This document shows positions 1-14,828 of a DNA stretch of 64,000 nt, piece after piece. The notes under the pieces were generated by a model. It did no database searches. It was not told the origin of the DNA and was given only the letters and a program-made list of their open reading frames with translations. How positions within the stretch are numbered: position 1 is the first letter of the stretch; every line of letters begins with the position of its first letter. A program made the translations under genes and the position numbers. Source of the stretch: Acephala macrosclerotiorum (lineage: Eukaryota > Ascomycota > Leotiomycetes > Helotiales > Mollisiaceae); the NCBI GenBank assembly GCA_014904845.1, contig MU119373.1:1-64000 (forward strand). The letters are read 5' to 3'.

Positions 1-254
1 TATTAATTATTTCGAATAATTTAATATATAATTTTTATAAATTAATACTTTTTTATAATTTTATAATTTTATAATTAAATTATTTAGTTTCGAATAATAT
101 AATTAAAATAAAAAGTTTTTATTAATTAATTTTTAATTTTCGATTTTTAATAATTTAAATTTTTTTTTAATAATAATAAAAAATAAAATATACAAATTAT
201 ATATAAACAATTTTTAATAAAATTTATTAAAATAATTTATTTTTTAGTATCGTT

Positions 255-498
255 TTATTAATATAAAAAAATTTAATCGTAAATTAATTTATTTTAATTA
301 ATAAATTAAATTTATTCGAAGTAATTCGTAATTCGTAAATTAATTAATTAATAAATTAAAATAAAAATAAAAAATTATTAATTAATTTATAATAAATAAA
401 AAATTTTTATATATGAAAAAATACGTAATTAATATTATTTTTAAAATTAATTATTTATAAAATTTTTTAAAAAAAAAGTATATAATTTTATTATATTA
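255..498 (+). repeat. RIP-mutated copy of the LTR-like repeat at 14829-15091
   Basis: This aligns over roughly 240 bp, in the same orientation, with 14829-15091. Almost every difference is C-to-T or G-to-A relative to the unmutated copy, with a couple of transversions and a 2-nt indel. Landmarks shared by both copies include ATTCGAAGTAAT and, further on, an ACGTG/ACGTA core. The start is less certain than the end because the first 20-30 bp align poorly. Confidence 0.85.
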
Positions 499-520
499 TA
501 AAAGTTTAATATAAATATAA

Positions 521-760
521 ATAATATATACGTTAATATAAAAATAATTTAATTTTAAATTTAATTTAAATTTAATTTTAAATAAAAAACTTTTTAAACG
601 AAATTTATTTATAATTTAAATATTATATTAAAAAATAAAAACATTATAAATATATAATAAATATAATAATAAAAAAATATATAAAAAATATAATAAAAAA
701 AACTATTAAATTTATTTAATTATTTTATTTTATATTTATAAAAAATATTTAATAATAATT
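521..760 (+). repeat. Inverted repeat partner of 5640-5850
   Basis: Read on the + strand this matches the reverse complement of about 5640-5850, including the shared string AATTTAAATATTATATTAAA and similar flanking order. It suggests that the same repeat family lies in opposite orientations in the left part of the block. The ends are approximate because the composition makes low-level matches common. Confidence 0.55.
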
Positions 761-1584
761 ATTTTTTTAATTATTATTATTTAAAAAAATAATAATTACT
801 TTTTTTTTAAATGTTTATAATATTATTTTAATTCGTATTTAAAAATAAATATATTAAATAAATTTTAATTATAATATTATATTATTAACGAAAATTTTAA
901 TTATCGAATAAATAAAAAAAACGTTAATAAAAATATTTAATAAAAAAAATTAAATAATAATAATAATATTTATTTATAAATTATAAAAATAATAATAATA
1001 ACGATATATTTATTAAATATCAATATTATAATATATATTTATTAAATACAATTTTTATATTTATTAAGTATTTAAAGTATTATTAAAGTTTTTTATAATT
1101 TTATATATTTAAAAAAAAAATAATTATCAATTAATTTCTCGAATCGAATATTATATTTTTATAAACTTTTTTAAATTTAAAATTAAAAAAAAAAATTTTC
1201 GTAATTTTTTTTTTTTTTAAATAAATTAAATTTTAATATATATTAATAAAAATATAAAAAAATAATAAAAAAATAAATATAATATATTTATTAAAATAAA
1301 ATTGAAATATATTATAAATATATTATATATTTCGAAGTAAAAATAAAATTATATTTTCGAATAATTTGAAAGCGATTATAAATATTATTATTAACGATCG
1401 AAAATTAAAAACAATTAAATATTAATTTTTTTATTCGATAAAATTTAAAAATAATTAAATATTAATTTTTTTATTCGATAAAAATAATTATTAAATTCGA
1501 TTGAATAATTTAAAAATAAAAATAAAAAAATATTTTTTAATAAATTAAAATTAATTTTAATATAAAAAAAAAAAATTAAATTCG

Positions 1585-1920
1585 ATTAATATATTTCGAA
1601 GTAAAAATAAAAATATTATAAAATAATTAAAATTTAAAAAAATAATTAATCGCGATTAATATATTTCGAAATAAAAATAAGAATTATTTTTTAATAATTC
1701 GAAAATAAAATAATTAAAATTTAAAAATAAACAATTAATCGTAATTAATATATTTCGAAATAAATATAAAAATAATTTTTTAATAATCCGAAAATAAAAT
1801 AATTAAAATTCGAAAATAAATAATTAATCGTAATTAATATATTTCGAAATAAAAATAAAAATATATTTCGAAGTAAAAATAAAAATATATTTTTTAATAG
1901 TTTAAAAATAAAATACTCGA
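1585..1920 (+). repeat. Minisatellite, about 89-bp period
   Basis: The phrase ATTAATATATTTCGAA starts at about 1585, 1655, 1743 and 1833, giving periods of about 70, 89 and 89 bp. Each copy is followed by AT-rich spacer with AATTCGAAAATAAAATAATT and then AATTAATCG. The copies differ mainly by C/T and G/A exchanges, as expected if a tandem array was hit by RIP after amplification. A shorter pair (AATTAAATATTAATTTTTTT at about 1414 and 1455) lies just upstream. Confidence 0.7.
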
Positions 1921-2144
1921 AATATTAAAAAATAAAAAATTGAAAATTCGAAAATAATTAATTATTAATTTTTTTAATCGATAAAAATATTTTTATTTTA
2001 TAATTTTTATATATTTATTTTTTATCGATTTAATATTATAATCTTTAATTGTATTGTATATCGAAGTTTTTATAATAATAAAACAAATAATAAAATAAAT
2101 AACGAAATATAAAATTAATAATAATATAAAATAATATCGACAAT

Positions 2145-2395
2145 AATTAATTATTAGTTTTTAAATTTATAATGAGATTATTTTATTATAATAAAAACGA
2201 AAAAAGAAATTATAAATTAATTAGTTTATTTCGTAATAAAAATAAAAATATATTTATTAATAATATTCGAAAATCAAAAATAGTTTTTATTTTTATTTCG
2301 ATTTTATAATTAATAAATAAAAACGACGATCGACGATTATTAATTATTAGTTTTTAAATTAATAATAAGATTATTTTATTGTAATAAAAATAAAA
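2145..2395 (+). repeat. Direct repeat pair, about 190 bp apart
   Basis: AATTATTAGTTTTTAAATT followed by an AGATTATTTTATT segment and TAATAAAAA occurs at about 2150 and again at about 2340. The two copies differ at a few G/A and T/A positions. It is probably part of a decayed repeat; no function is visible. Confidence 0.5.
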
Positions 2396-3855
2396 AAATA
2401 AAAAAAAGTTTATATTAATAATAAAAAAAAGAAAATATAATTTATATTAAAAAAAAAATAAAAAAAAAATAAAAAAATTATAATAATTAAACAATTTATA
2501 AATTTTTTTTAATATTATTAAAAAGTATTTATTAATATAAAATAATTATATAAATATTACGATTAAAACTCGAAATAAAAATAAATAAATAAAATAAATA
2601 ATTAATAAATTTATTATTATAAAATAAATAATTAAATAATAAAATAAAAAATTAAATAAAAATATATATATTTAATAAATAATTAATATAAATTATTATA
2701 TATTATATTATTACAATTAAAAAATAATTTATTTAATATTATAAAAAAATATAAAATATTCGAATAATAGTATTTATTTTTATTTTATATAATAAATATT
2801 TTAATAATTAAATATATAAAAAATTTAAAATTAAAATATTTAAAAAAATTTAAATATTAAAAATCGTTTTATTAATTTCTTATATTTATAGTATTAATAT
2901 TTATAAAATTATATAATTTTTTCGAAAAAAATTTAATAATATTTAAAAATTTTCGAGTTTTCAATTAATAATATTAAATTAATTTACGATTATTTTATAA
3001 TTAAATCGTATTAATAATATTAAACGTTATAAATATAAATAGATTTATTTTTTAATTATTATAATTTAATTTTATTTTTACGATTTTTATAATTTTTACG
3101 ATTTTAATTACTTTAAATTAATATATTATATTTATTATACGTCGTTATTATTATTATAGTTTTTATTAAAATGTATTAATATTATAAATATATTATTTAA
3201 TAAATTTTTTTAATTAAAATACGTTAAAATTTAAAATAAAATAAAAAATCGAAAAACGAAATTTTAATAAATTAAATAACGATAAATTAAATAAAATATA
3301 TTAATTAATAAAATATTAATTAAAAAATTCGAATAAATCGATTAAAGTTTCTATTAAAAACTATTAAAAATTTTATAGAAATTAAATCGATAATTCGAAT
3401 ATATTTATTATATTTAAAATTTTTTGTATTAAATATATAATAATATTTATATTTATCAAAATTAAACGATTTAATTAATTAAATATAATTATATAAATAT
3501 TATTTATAATCGTTTATAATCGTTTAAAAATCGAATTTATTTATTAATTGATTATTAATTAAATATTAAAAATTTAAATATATAATTATTATATTATACG
3601 TACTATTAATAAACTATTAATATTATTAATAATTAATTAATAATAATAAAATCTTTTAATAAAAAATATATAAAAAATAAAAATAAAACAATAAATAATA
3701 CGAAAAAATAAATATAAAATTTTATAATATATAATATAATAATAAATTTAATTTATATATATTTTTTAAAAAATTTTAAAATTTATTTTTAATATTATTA
3801 ATTCGTGTATTAAATTAATAATAATTAATATTATAAATCGATTTTTTTAATATTT

Positions 3856-3890
<35 letters not shown>

Positions 3891-3891
3891 T
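3856..3891 (+). repeat. (TTTA)n microsatellite, about 9 units
   Basis: A perfect TTTA tetranucleotide run of about 36 bp within the A+T-rich block. Confidence 0.85.
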
Positions 3892-4014
3892 ATAATTATA
3901 TATTATTATTATTCGTATTTAAATTTTTTAAAATAAATCAATTAAATAATTTAAATTAATTAATTATAATAAATTAATAAAATAATAAATTTTTAAATAT
4001 TATTTATATATAAA

Positions 4015-4165
4015 AATATTAAAAAATTAATTAATCGTTCGCTTTAAAAACTAATATTAACTTTTTAAAATCACGCGTTTATTACGTAATACGAGTCACT
4101 TTTAAAATAAGCGAAAAACATTAAATTTAATCGAAATATTTAAATGTAATAATTTGATTAATTTG
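4015..4165 (+). repeat. Inverted repeat partner of 18430-18600
   Basis: This matches the reverse complement of 18430-18600, sharing TTAATTAATCGTTCG, TAATATTAA and AATTTAATCGAAATATTTAA in the same order. The differences are mostly C/T. This copy is noticeably less mutated, for example retaining CGCTTTAAAAACTAAT. The partner lies within 400 bp of the right border of the block. Confidence 0.7.
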
Positions 4166-4199
4166 TTAAAAAAATACGTAATACGTAAAAAATAATGAA

Positions 4200-5330
4200 A
4201 TTTTAATTATATTACGTTTATAATTATAATTTATTAATTAATTTAAATTATATAAAATTTATAAATAAATAGAAATTTAATTAAATATTATTAAATTTTA
4301 AATTTTAAACGATTTTATTAATTCGTTATTATATAAATTAATAAAATATAATCGTATTTAATAAAAATTATAATTATAAAATATTTAAATACGTTTTTAT
4401 TTTAAGTATTTAAATATTAAAATACTAAAAATTTATTTTACGATTACGTAGTTTTTAAAAAAGAGTTTAAAAAGTTTTCCTTTGAAATATATATTAAAAA
4501 AAATAATTTAAATTAATTGAATAAATCGTAATAATTTAATATAAAAAATGAAAATTTTAAAAAAATTTTTTTTAATATTATTTCTTTAGTATAAAACTTT
4601 ATTAAAAATACGTTTTTATTTTAAATATTAAGACTTTAAACTGTACAAATACTAAAAATCTATTTTAATTACGTAATTTTTAACGAGAGTTTTAAAAAGT
4701 ATTTTTTTAATAAATAATTTTTTATAATCAATTGAATTAATCGTAGTAATTAAATATGAAACGAGAGTTTTAAAAAGTATTTTTTTAATATAAAATTTTA
4801 TAATAAGTAAATTTTTATTTTAAATATTAAAATACTTATTTAATACTATATATTTTTACAATTACGCAATTTTCGAGAAAAGTTTTAAAGAGTTTTTTTT
4901 TAGAATTATATATTAAATAAAATAATTTAAATTTATTAAATAAATCGTAATAATTTAATATAATAAACGAGAATTTAAAAAAGTATTTTTTTTAATAATA
5001 AAACTCTGTAGTAATTAGAGTTCTATTTTAAATACTAAAGAATTTATTAATTTATCGATTTTATTGTTTAATAAAATTTAAAATTATTATTTATTTTAAT
5101 AATTATATTAATTTTAAATATTTATAAAACGTTTAAATTAAAAGTTTTTAATTTGAAATTTAAAATAAAAATAGATTATTAAAATCGAAAACTTTAAAAC
5201 TTTTTGTAAAAACGTTTTTACGAGATTTACGAAATAAAATGTACGTCGAATAAAAAAAGAATAAATTTGTTCGCTGATTAACTCGTTTACGAATCGACGA
5301 ATAAATTTATTTTTTCGATACGAGAAAAAT
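4200..5330 (+). repeat. Left arm of a long inverted repeat
   Basis: Read backwards, this arm matches 11165-11850 segment by segment: 5041-5330 pairs with 11165-11470 and 4200-4440 with 11620-11850. The landmark TTTCGATTTTAATAAT... region next to ACGTTTTTACGA is shared. The left arm is about 450 bp longer because it carries extra copies of a ~210-bp tandem unit (4392-5040). With the right arm it encloses about 5.8 kb. I infer either terminal inverted repeats of a large DNA transposon or two opposed copies of one repeat. Confidence 0.75.
4392..5040 (+). repeat. Tandem repeat, about 200-220 bp unit, about three copies
   Basis: Units begin at about 4392, 4611, 4811 and 5021 with (C/A)GTTTTTATTTTAA-like sequence. 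A GAGTTTTAAAAAGT box and AATAAATCGTAATAATTTAA follow in each. The matching arm at 11165-11850 has only about one unit, so the copy number changed between the arms. Confidence 0.7.
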
Positions 5331-8300
5331 ATTTTATTTAAATACGATTTTTAAATTAAATTATTAAAAAATATTAAAAAAAATTTAATTGAAAATTTAA
5401 TTATTTATATTATAATAATTATTAATCGAATTATTATAAAAAAAAAATCTTTAAAATACGTTTAATTAATTTTATAAAAATATTAAAAAATATTAAAATT
5501 TTTATAAATAAAATAATTTAATAATATTAATTTAATTTTTTTATTCTTTGTTTAATATTATTAATATTATTAATAATTAATTAACGTTATTTTAAAATTA
5601 ATAATAAATTATTATTATTATTAATATTAATTTTAATTTAACGATTTTTTAATAAAAAAATTTTTTATTAATATATTATTTTTTTTTTTTATATATTTTT
5701 TTATTTTTATATTTTTTATATATTTTTAATATTTTCGTTTTTATTTTTTAATATAATATTTAAATCGTAAATAAATTAAATTTAAATTAAATTTAAAATT
5801 TAATTTTTAATTTAAAATAAATTATTTTAAATTTTTTTTATATTAATATATATTATTTATATATATATTAAATTTTTATAATTATATTTATTTTTAATCG
5901 TAATAAAAATAATTTTTAAAAATTTATTCGACGTATTATTATCGATTTAATAAAATTTAATAATTAAATAAAAAATAAAAAATATATTATTATTATTTTA
6001 AATATTATTAATTATATTTTATTAAATTAAAAATCAAATATTAATAAATTTTTATAATTTTATTATTAAAATTCGTTTTTTTTAAAAAAATTAATAATAT
6101 TTATTTATAAGTTTTTTTTAAAAAATTATTAATTTATTTTAATAAAAATAATATTTAATTTTTATTATTTTGAAATTTATTTTAAAATATTTAATTTATA
6201 TTATAAATATAATTTGAATTTTTATTTAAATTTTTTTTTAATAAATTTAATATTTATTTTATTATATTAATTTTTTATTTTTTATTTTTTCGTATATTTT
6301 TATTTAATTTTTATTATATTTTGTTTTTCGTTTAATAAATTTTTCGAATTATTTTATTTATTAATCGAATTAAATTAATTTTTTTTTCGTTTAATCGATT
6401 TTTCGAAATATTATATTTATTAATTAAATCGAATTAATTATTATTATACGAATTATATAATCGTATTAATATTAATATTTTATTTTTTAAAATTTTAATT
6501 TTTTTTTATTATTATTATTAATATTATTATTTTTTTTTTTTAAATTTATAATTTAAAAAAAAAAATTTTAAATAAAAATTTAAATTTAATTTTTTTTTTT
6601 TAATTTTTATAATTTTTATATTTTAATTATATATATTAATTTATATTTATTTAAAAATTTTATTTATATTAATCGTTTTATATTCGAATTTATTTTTTAT
6701 TTGAATTTTATTTTATTTTTCGATTTTATTTAATAAAATATTTATAATTTCAAAAAATATTTTAAAAAATATTATATATAAAATTTTACGAAAAAATATA
6801 ATAATAATAATTTTAATAATAAATTTTAATATTAAAAATAAAAATAAAAATAAAATTTATTATATAATTATATAATTTTATATTTTTTAAATTTAAATAT
6901 ATTTTTTTTAAAAAGATTTATTTTATTTTTAATTTTTTTTTATTTTATTTATTTTATTTTTATTTATTTTTTAATTTTTTTATTATTTTATTTTTTAAAA
7001 AAAAATAATTTATATAAAATTAAAATAATTATATGTATATAATTAATATAAAATAAAATATAAAAAATTATATTATAAAAAAAAATAATAATAAATATAA
7101 AAAATAAATATAAAAAATTTTATTTTTTTTATTTTTTTATTTTATTTTATTTTATAATTTTCGTAAAATCGTTTTATTTTTATTTAAATTTATTATATAA
7201 TTTATATAATTTTTTATTTTTTAAATTTAAATATATATATAATTATATTTAAAGTTTAAAATATTAATATTATTAAAAATATTATAATTATTTTTAATAC
7301 AATTATAAAATATTAATTTAAAAAATAAATAAATTTTAATTTTAAAAAAATATAATAATATATATATTTTATATACGAAAAAAAAATATATATAATAAAA
7401 TTAATATTATATTAAATTTTTTAAAATCGAGAATAATATTATTTAATATTAAATTTTATATATTATAATAATATAAATTAAAATAATAAAAAAATTAATA
7501 CGAAAAATAATTTATTTTTTAATAAAAAAAATTATAAATAATAAAAAAATCAATTTTTAATAATCGATTTTTAAATTAATTTTTTTAATATTTTTTTTAA
7601 AATTTAAATTATTATAATTATTAATTTTAATTAAAATAATATATAATATATTTTTTTTTAATATTTTTTATTATTTTAATTATATTATTAATAATTTTAT
7701 ATTATTATAATTTTTATATCGATATTAATAATATATTTATAAAAAATAAAAAAATAAAAATTATAAATTTTTTATTAATAATAATATATTTTTTATAAAT
7801 TAATTAATTTTATAATTTTATAAATTTATTAAAATTTAACGATTTATATAAATTAATATTATTAAACGAATAAATTAAAATATTAAATAACGAATAAAAA
7901 ATTTAATTTTTAAAATTATAAATAATAATTTTAATTAAAATAATTCGAAAAATCGAATTTTATATAATATTTAAAAAAAAAATTTAATATTTTTTTAAAA
8001 TTTAAAATTAATATTATATTTATTAATATAAATATTTTATTTTTATTTTCGATTTATTTTTTTATTATATAAATCGTTTAAATTTTTAATTTAAATATTT
8101 TTATTATTATAATTAATATATTAATATATTAAAAACTTTTTATTATTAAAAATATTATTTATTTCAAATATAATAAAAATTTTTTAATTTTAATTTAATA
8201 ATTAAATATTATTATTATTAATATAATTTATAAATTTTAAATTAAAATTTTATTTAAATATTTTCGATTTTTATAAAACTTTTAACGTTTATAAAAAAAT

Positions 8301-11164
8301 AATTAAAATAAAATTAATTATTTAATTTCTATTTATATTTTAAAAAATAATTAATAATTCGCGATTTATTATAAATAAAATCGATGAATATTTAATAATA
8401 CGATTAAAACGTATTATAATTATATATTTAAAATTATTTAATTAAAATAACGTTTCGTAAATAATTTGTATTTTTAAAATCAATTAATCGACGTTTATAT
8501 TTAATATAAATATTTAATATAATTTTTATTTTTTTTAAATTTTTTATTAAAATATTAACGAATATAATATTAATTTTTCGAAAAATAATTAAATATAATA
8601 TATTTATAAAAGAAAATTTATTTATAATATTTTTAAATAAATTAATTATATGTATTAATAATTAAAAATTTAAAAAAAATTAAATAATAAAAATTAATTA
8701 TAATATATATAAAAAAATAAAAAAGAATAATATAATAAAATTTATTTTATTTATAATTTTTTTATAAAACGTTAATTTTTTTTAAACGTATATTTAAATA
8801 TATATATTATTAAATTTTTATACGTATATATAAATTAAATATTTATATTTATTATTTATTTAAAAATTAATTAATCGATAAAATTATTAAAATAATAATA
8901 ATTTTATTTTATTTTATTTTATTTTTATTAATAAATTAAATTCGATATATATATAATTTTATAATTTTATTTTTTCGTAAATATTTATTGATTTTATAAC
9001 GATTTTATAATTAAATTCGATTTAAAAAAATAATAAATTAATTTGAAAAATTTATAATTTAAACGAATAAAAAAAAATTATATTTATTAATCGAACGATT
9101 TAAATCGAAATATTAAATAAATATAATTTATTTTTCGAGTTTATTATTAGTATTAATATTAAAAAAATTATAATTAAATAATAATAATATAAAATTTATT
9201 TTATACGTTTTTTTAATTAATATAATTAAATATATAACGATAAAATTTATTTTATTAATAATTAATATAATTTCAAATAAAAAAAATCATCGATTAAATT
9301 TTATAATATTTTTTAAAAAATCGTTATTATTATTTTATATAATTTTTTATAATTATAATAAAATAATAATCGAAATATTTTAATATATTTTTATATAAAA
9401 TTATTAATATTTTATTATTTTTTATCGTTAAATTATATTATAAATTATATATTAAATAAAACGATTATTTTTAATTTTAAAAAATATTTAATTTAATTAA
9501 TAAAATTAATAAATTTAAATCGATTATTATATTTATTTATAATATTAATAAAAAAAATTTAAAAAAATAAAACGCGAAAAATTTATAATTGTAATAAAAT
9601 TTATTTAAAAAAATTAAACGAAATTTTTTTTTAATAATTATTAATTTAATTAATTCGATATTTTTTAATAATAATAAAAATAATTTTTCGTTTATTTTAA
9701 ATAAATATATTATTAAAAAAAAAATCGAAAAAAATAATTTTATATTATTATAATTTTTATTAATTTTAATTATTATTAAATTTTAAATTTTTATTAATCG
9801 ATATTAATATAAAAATTAATTATTTTTTTAAAAAATAAAAAATGTAAAAAACGAATTAAAAATATTTTTATCGATAAAAAATTATAATAAATTTTTTTAA
9901 AAAATAATAATATTTTAATAATTTAAATAAATACGTTTTAAAATTTTTAAAATTATTTAAATTATATTTCGATAAATACGAAATTTTTTTTTGAATTCGT
10001 ATTTATTTTAATAAGTTTAAATAAAACGATATTAATATTTAATAAAAAAAAAATTATTTTATAAAATATAATATTATTTTAAAAAAAAATTATAATATAT
10101 TTAATATATTTATATTAATAATAAATTTTAAAAATATATTAAATTATTTTTTTTTATAATAAACGTATATTTATATTTTAATAATATTTAATTTATTATA
10201 AAAAATTTTAATAATTATTTATTATTTTAATAAAATTATAATTTATAAATATTAAAATTAATAAAAAATTAATATTTTTAATTTTATTATATTAATTAAT
10301 ATAATAATAATAATTTATTTTTTTCGTCGTTGTTTTTTAAATTTTAATTATAAAAAATCGACGATAAAATGTTAAATATTTATAAAAAAATTATTAATAA
10401 AATTTTAATATAAAATATTTTCGATTTTCGATTTTTTTTTAAAATATATTATTTATATTTTATATTAATAAATTAAATAATTACGTATTTATATATTATT
10501 ATTATTATTATATTTATTATAATAAATTTTCGAATATATAATATTAATAAAATATTATTTATTAATTTAAAATTAATTCGTTTAAATTCGTGAAAATTAT
10601 TCAATTAAAATTATATTATAATAAAAAATTATAATTCGAATAATAAATATATTAATTAAATTAAATATTATATAAAATTAATAAAAAAAATATAAAAAAA
10701 ATATAAAATTTTAAAAAAATATAATTAATTTAAAAAACGTAAAAAATAATATATATTATTTTAAATTAAATAAATAAACGTAATATTATAATTATTAATT
10801 ATTATAATAAATTATTAAAATTTTATTAATAAAATAAAATAACATTTAAAATAAATTTTAATTAAAATATTAAATTTCGAGAAAATTTAAAAATATTTAT
10901 ATTTATATTTAAAATATAATATATAAAAATTATTAATATAAAACTTTAAATAAAAAACGTAAAAAAAATAAAATTATATATTTTTTTTAAATTTTATAAT
11001 TAATTATTCGATTATTTTATATTAAAATTTTTTTAATTTATATTTATAATAATATTTTTATTATTATTTTTCGTTATATTTTTTTTTATTATATTAAAAA
11101 ATTTTATTTCGATTTTATTTTAATTTTAAATATTATTATTTAATAATTAAAAAATATTTTTTTA

Positions 11165-11850
11165 TATTAAAAAAAAAAACTCGTTTAATAATTTATTAAA
11201 CGAATTAATAACGAACGAGTTTTTTTTTTTTTTTAAATATTTAACGTATATTTTATTTCGTAAATCTTATGAAAACGTTTTTACGAAAAATTATAAAATT
11301 TTCGATTTTAATAATTTATTTTTATTTTAAGTTTTAAATTAAAAAATTTTAATTTAAACGTTTTATAAATATTAAAAATTAATATAATTATTAAAATAAA
11401 TAATAATATAAAATTTTATTAAATAATAAAATCGATAAATCGATAAATATTTTAATATTTAAAATAAAAACGTATTATAAAATTTTATATTATTAAAAAA
11501 TTTTTTAAGATTTTCGTTTTTTATATTAAATTTTTACGATCGATTTAATTATTTTTAATTATTTTATTTAATATATAATTTTAAAAAAAATTTAAAAATT
11601 ATATAATTATAAAAATATTTAATATTTAAAATAAAAACGCATTTAAAAAATTTTTATAATTACGATTTTTATTAAATATAATTATATTTTATTATTTTAT
11701 ATAATAATAAATTAATAAAATTATTTAAATTTTAAAATTTAAAAATATTTAATTAAATTTCAATTTATTTATAATTTTTATATAATTTATATTAATAAAT
11801 AACTTATAATTATAATTGTATATTTATTAAAATTTTAATATTTATTTTTT
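11165..11850 (-). repeat. Right arm of the long inverted repeat
   Basis: This is the reverse complement of most of 4200-5330. Shared landmarks in order include AAAACGTTTTTACGA, TTTTCGATTTTAATAATTTA, AAACGTTTTATAAATATT and, past the tandem unit, TTAATAAAATTATTTAAATT. It is more heavily mutated than the left arm. Confidence 0.75.
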
Positions 11851-14828
11851 AATTTTACGTTTATATTTTTTTTAAAAAAAAAAAAAATTAAATTTTTAAT
11901 ATTTTATAATTATTTTTAAACGTATTAATATTAATTAATAATTAAATTCGTTCGATTATAAAATAATAAAATTATTTATAAAAAAATAATAATTAAATAA
12001 AATCGTTCGAATAAAAAAATTTAAATTATACGTAATTTATTAATTTAATTAAATATAAAAAAAAAAATTTAAATTTTTAAAAAATATTACGATTTTATAT
12101 TCGTTTTATTTTTTTTTAATTTAATAAAACGTTTTTTAAAAATATAATTTTAATTAAAAAAAAATTTTTTATCGATTTTTTTATTTTTCGATTCGATATA
12201 ATATATATTAAAATAAATACGAAATTTTAAAATTAAAATCGATTAAAATTATAAATTATAAATAAAATACAAAAAAATATTTTTAAAGAAAATTATAAAA
12301 ATAAATTTAATAAAAAATTTCAATTTATAAAAAAATATAATCGATTTAAAAATAAAATAAATTTAAAAAATAATATTTTTTATTATTTTTATTAAAAAAA
12401 TTAAAAAAAATAATATTAATATTTTTAAATTTTTTTTTTTAATTATTAAAATTTACTATAAAATTTCTTATAAAATAAACGATATTATTCGAATATATAA
12501 TATTTTAAAAACAATTTTAAATACGTAATAAAATATTATTATTAAATTTATTATTTTTATTATTATTAAAAATTAAAAATTATTAAAAAATATTAAAAAA
12601 TATTAATCGATTAATATTTAATTTCGATTATAAAAATTAATTATTTTTATAAAAATTTATAATAATAAATTTAAAGATCATAAAAAAAAAACTTATTAAA
12701 TATATTTATATATATTTAAAAATATATATTAAATTTAAAAATTATTAAAACGAGTTTTCGATTATATTTATTAATAAATTTTATTATTAAAAATTCGTTA
12801 AAAAAAAATTTTTTTTAATAAAATAATTAAAATCGTAATATTAAATTTTAAAATCGAAAAACGTCGAAATCGAATATTTAATTAATAAAATATTATTATA
12901 TTTATTATAATTTAAATATAAAATTTAAATAAAACGATTTTCGAATATTTTAAAATATTATATTAAAAATTAATTTAAAAATAATTTAATTTACGTTTAA
13001 ATATACGAATAAAAATTATTATATAAAATAAATTTTATTATATTTATTAAAACGTATTAAAATATTATTAAACGTTTTTTCGATTTTCGTTAAATTTTTA
13101 AATTATATATAAAAATATTTTAACGCGATTTTATTTTAAATAAAAATAAAAATAATTTTTAAAATTTTTATAATTAAAAAAAAAAATATTAAAATACGAT
13201 TAAATTATATTTCGTAAATTATAAATATTATAATAAAAATATTTAATATAATAATCGAATTAATTATAAAAAATTAATAATAAATTAAAACGAAAAAAAT
13301 ATTTTATAATACGATTAATAAATTTAAAATTATCGAATTATTCGATTATTAATCAATTTATTATATAATATTAAATATTATAATATAATTAAAATTATTT
13401 TTTATATTTATTAATATAAAAATTTATTTAATAAATCGTTACATATTATAATTAATACGAATATTATTTAATAATTTATTATTAATAAAAATTAATATTT
13501 AATTTTTTAACGAATTCGAAATATTAAATTAAATAAATTTAAAATTAATAAAATTTTATTTTTTTAAAATTATTAATATTAATATTTTAATTAAACGTTT
13601 TATATTTTACGTAATTTTAATAAATGTATTTTTTTTATTTTTTTTTAAAATATAAATAAATTATAAATTAAATTTAATAATTTTAATAATATATTTATTT
13701 AAAATAAACGATATATATTTATTATTAAAATATTATTTAATTTATAATAATTATAAAAATTTTATAATAAAAATCGATTTTATTATTTATTATTTAATTA
13801 AAATGAAATTTAAACGATTATATAAACGTTTCGAATATTTATTAATCGTTAAATTCGCGCGAATATTAAAATATAAAAAATATTTTACGAATTTTAAAAA
13901 AATTAAAAAAATAATAAAATTTTATTAATAATATTAAATAAATAATAAATTTTTTAATCGTTTTAAATTTATATTATATAACGATTATAATTTTAATTAT
14001 TTCGTTTATTTAAATATATTATAAATTAATAAAAAATTAATATTTTAAATTATAAAATTTCTTATTAATATATTAATAAAAAAAATATAAAACGTTTTTT
14101 AAACGTATTAAATTAACGTTTATTTTAAATTATTAATATTTATTATTTATAATTTTAAAACGAATTTTAATTTTAAAGAATTTTATAATAATATTAAAAA
14201 TATAAATATTAATTCGAAAATTATATTAATAAAAATTTATAATTCGATTAATTTAATAAAAAAATATTACGTTTTATTAAAACGTATATATAATATATTA
14301 TTTTAAAAAAAAATTTAATTTACGAAAAAAAAAAACGATTTTAAATAACGATTAAAATAATTAACGATATAATAAATCAAATAATATTATTTTTATATTT
14401 TTTATATTTTTTATTTTTAATATTTATTTTTAAATATTATAATAAAATGTATTTATAATATTAATTATTATTAAAATTAAAATAATAAAAAATATAATAA
14501 TTAGAATTTAAAAATATTATATTATATATTAAATTAATAATATTTTATAAATAAAAAATAATTTAATAAAAAATTTAAATTTAAAATTAAATTTTTTTAA
14601 AAAAAATTCGAAAATAAAAAAAAATATATTTAATTTATTTCGTTTAATTAAAAAAATTTCATATATTTTAAAAAAAAATTTATATTTATTTTAAATTATA
14701 ATAAAATCTTTTTTTTTATATTTTTAATTTTAATAAATATATTTATATAATAATTTATATATATATAAAAAATATTAAAATTTATTTAATTAAAAAAAAA
14801 ATTATTATTATTATAAACGATTTATTTA

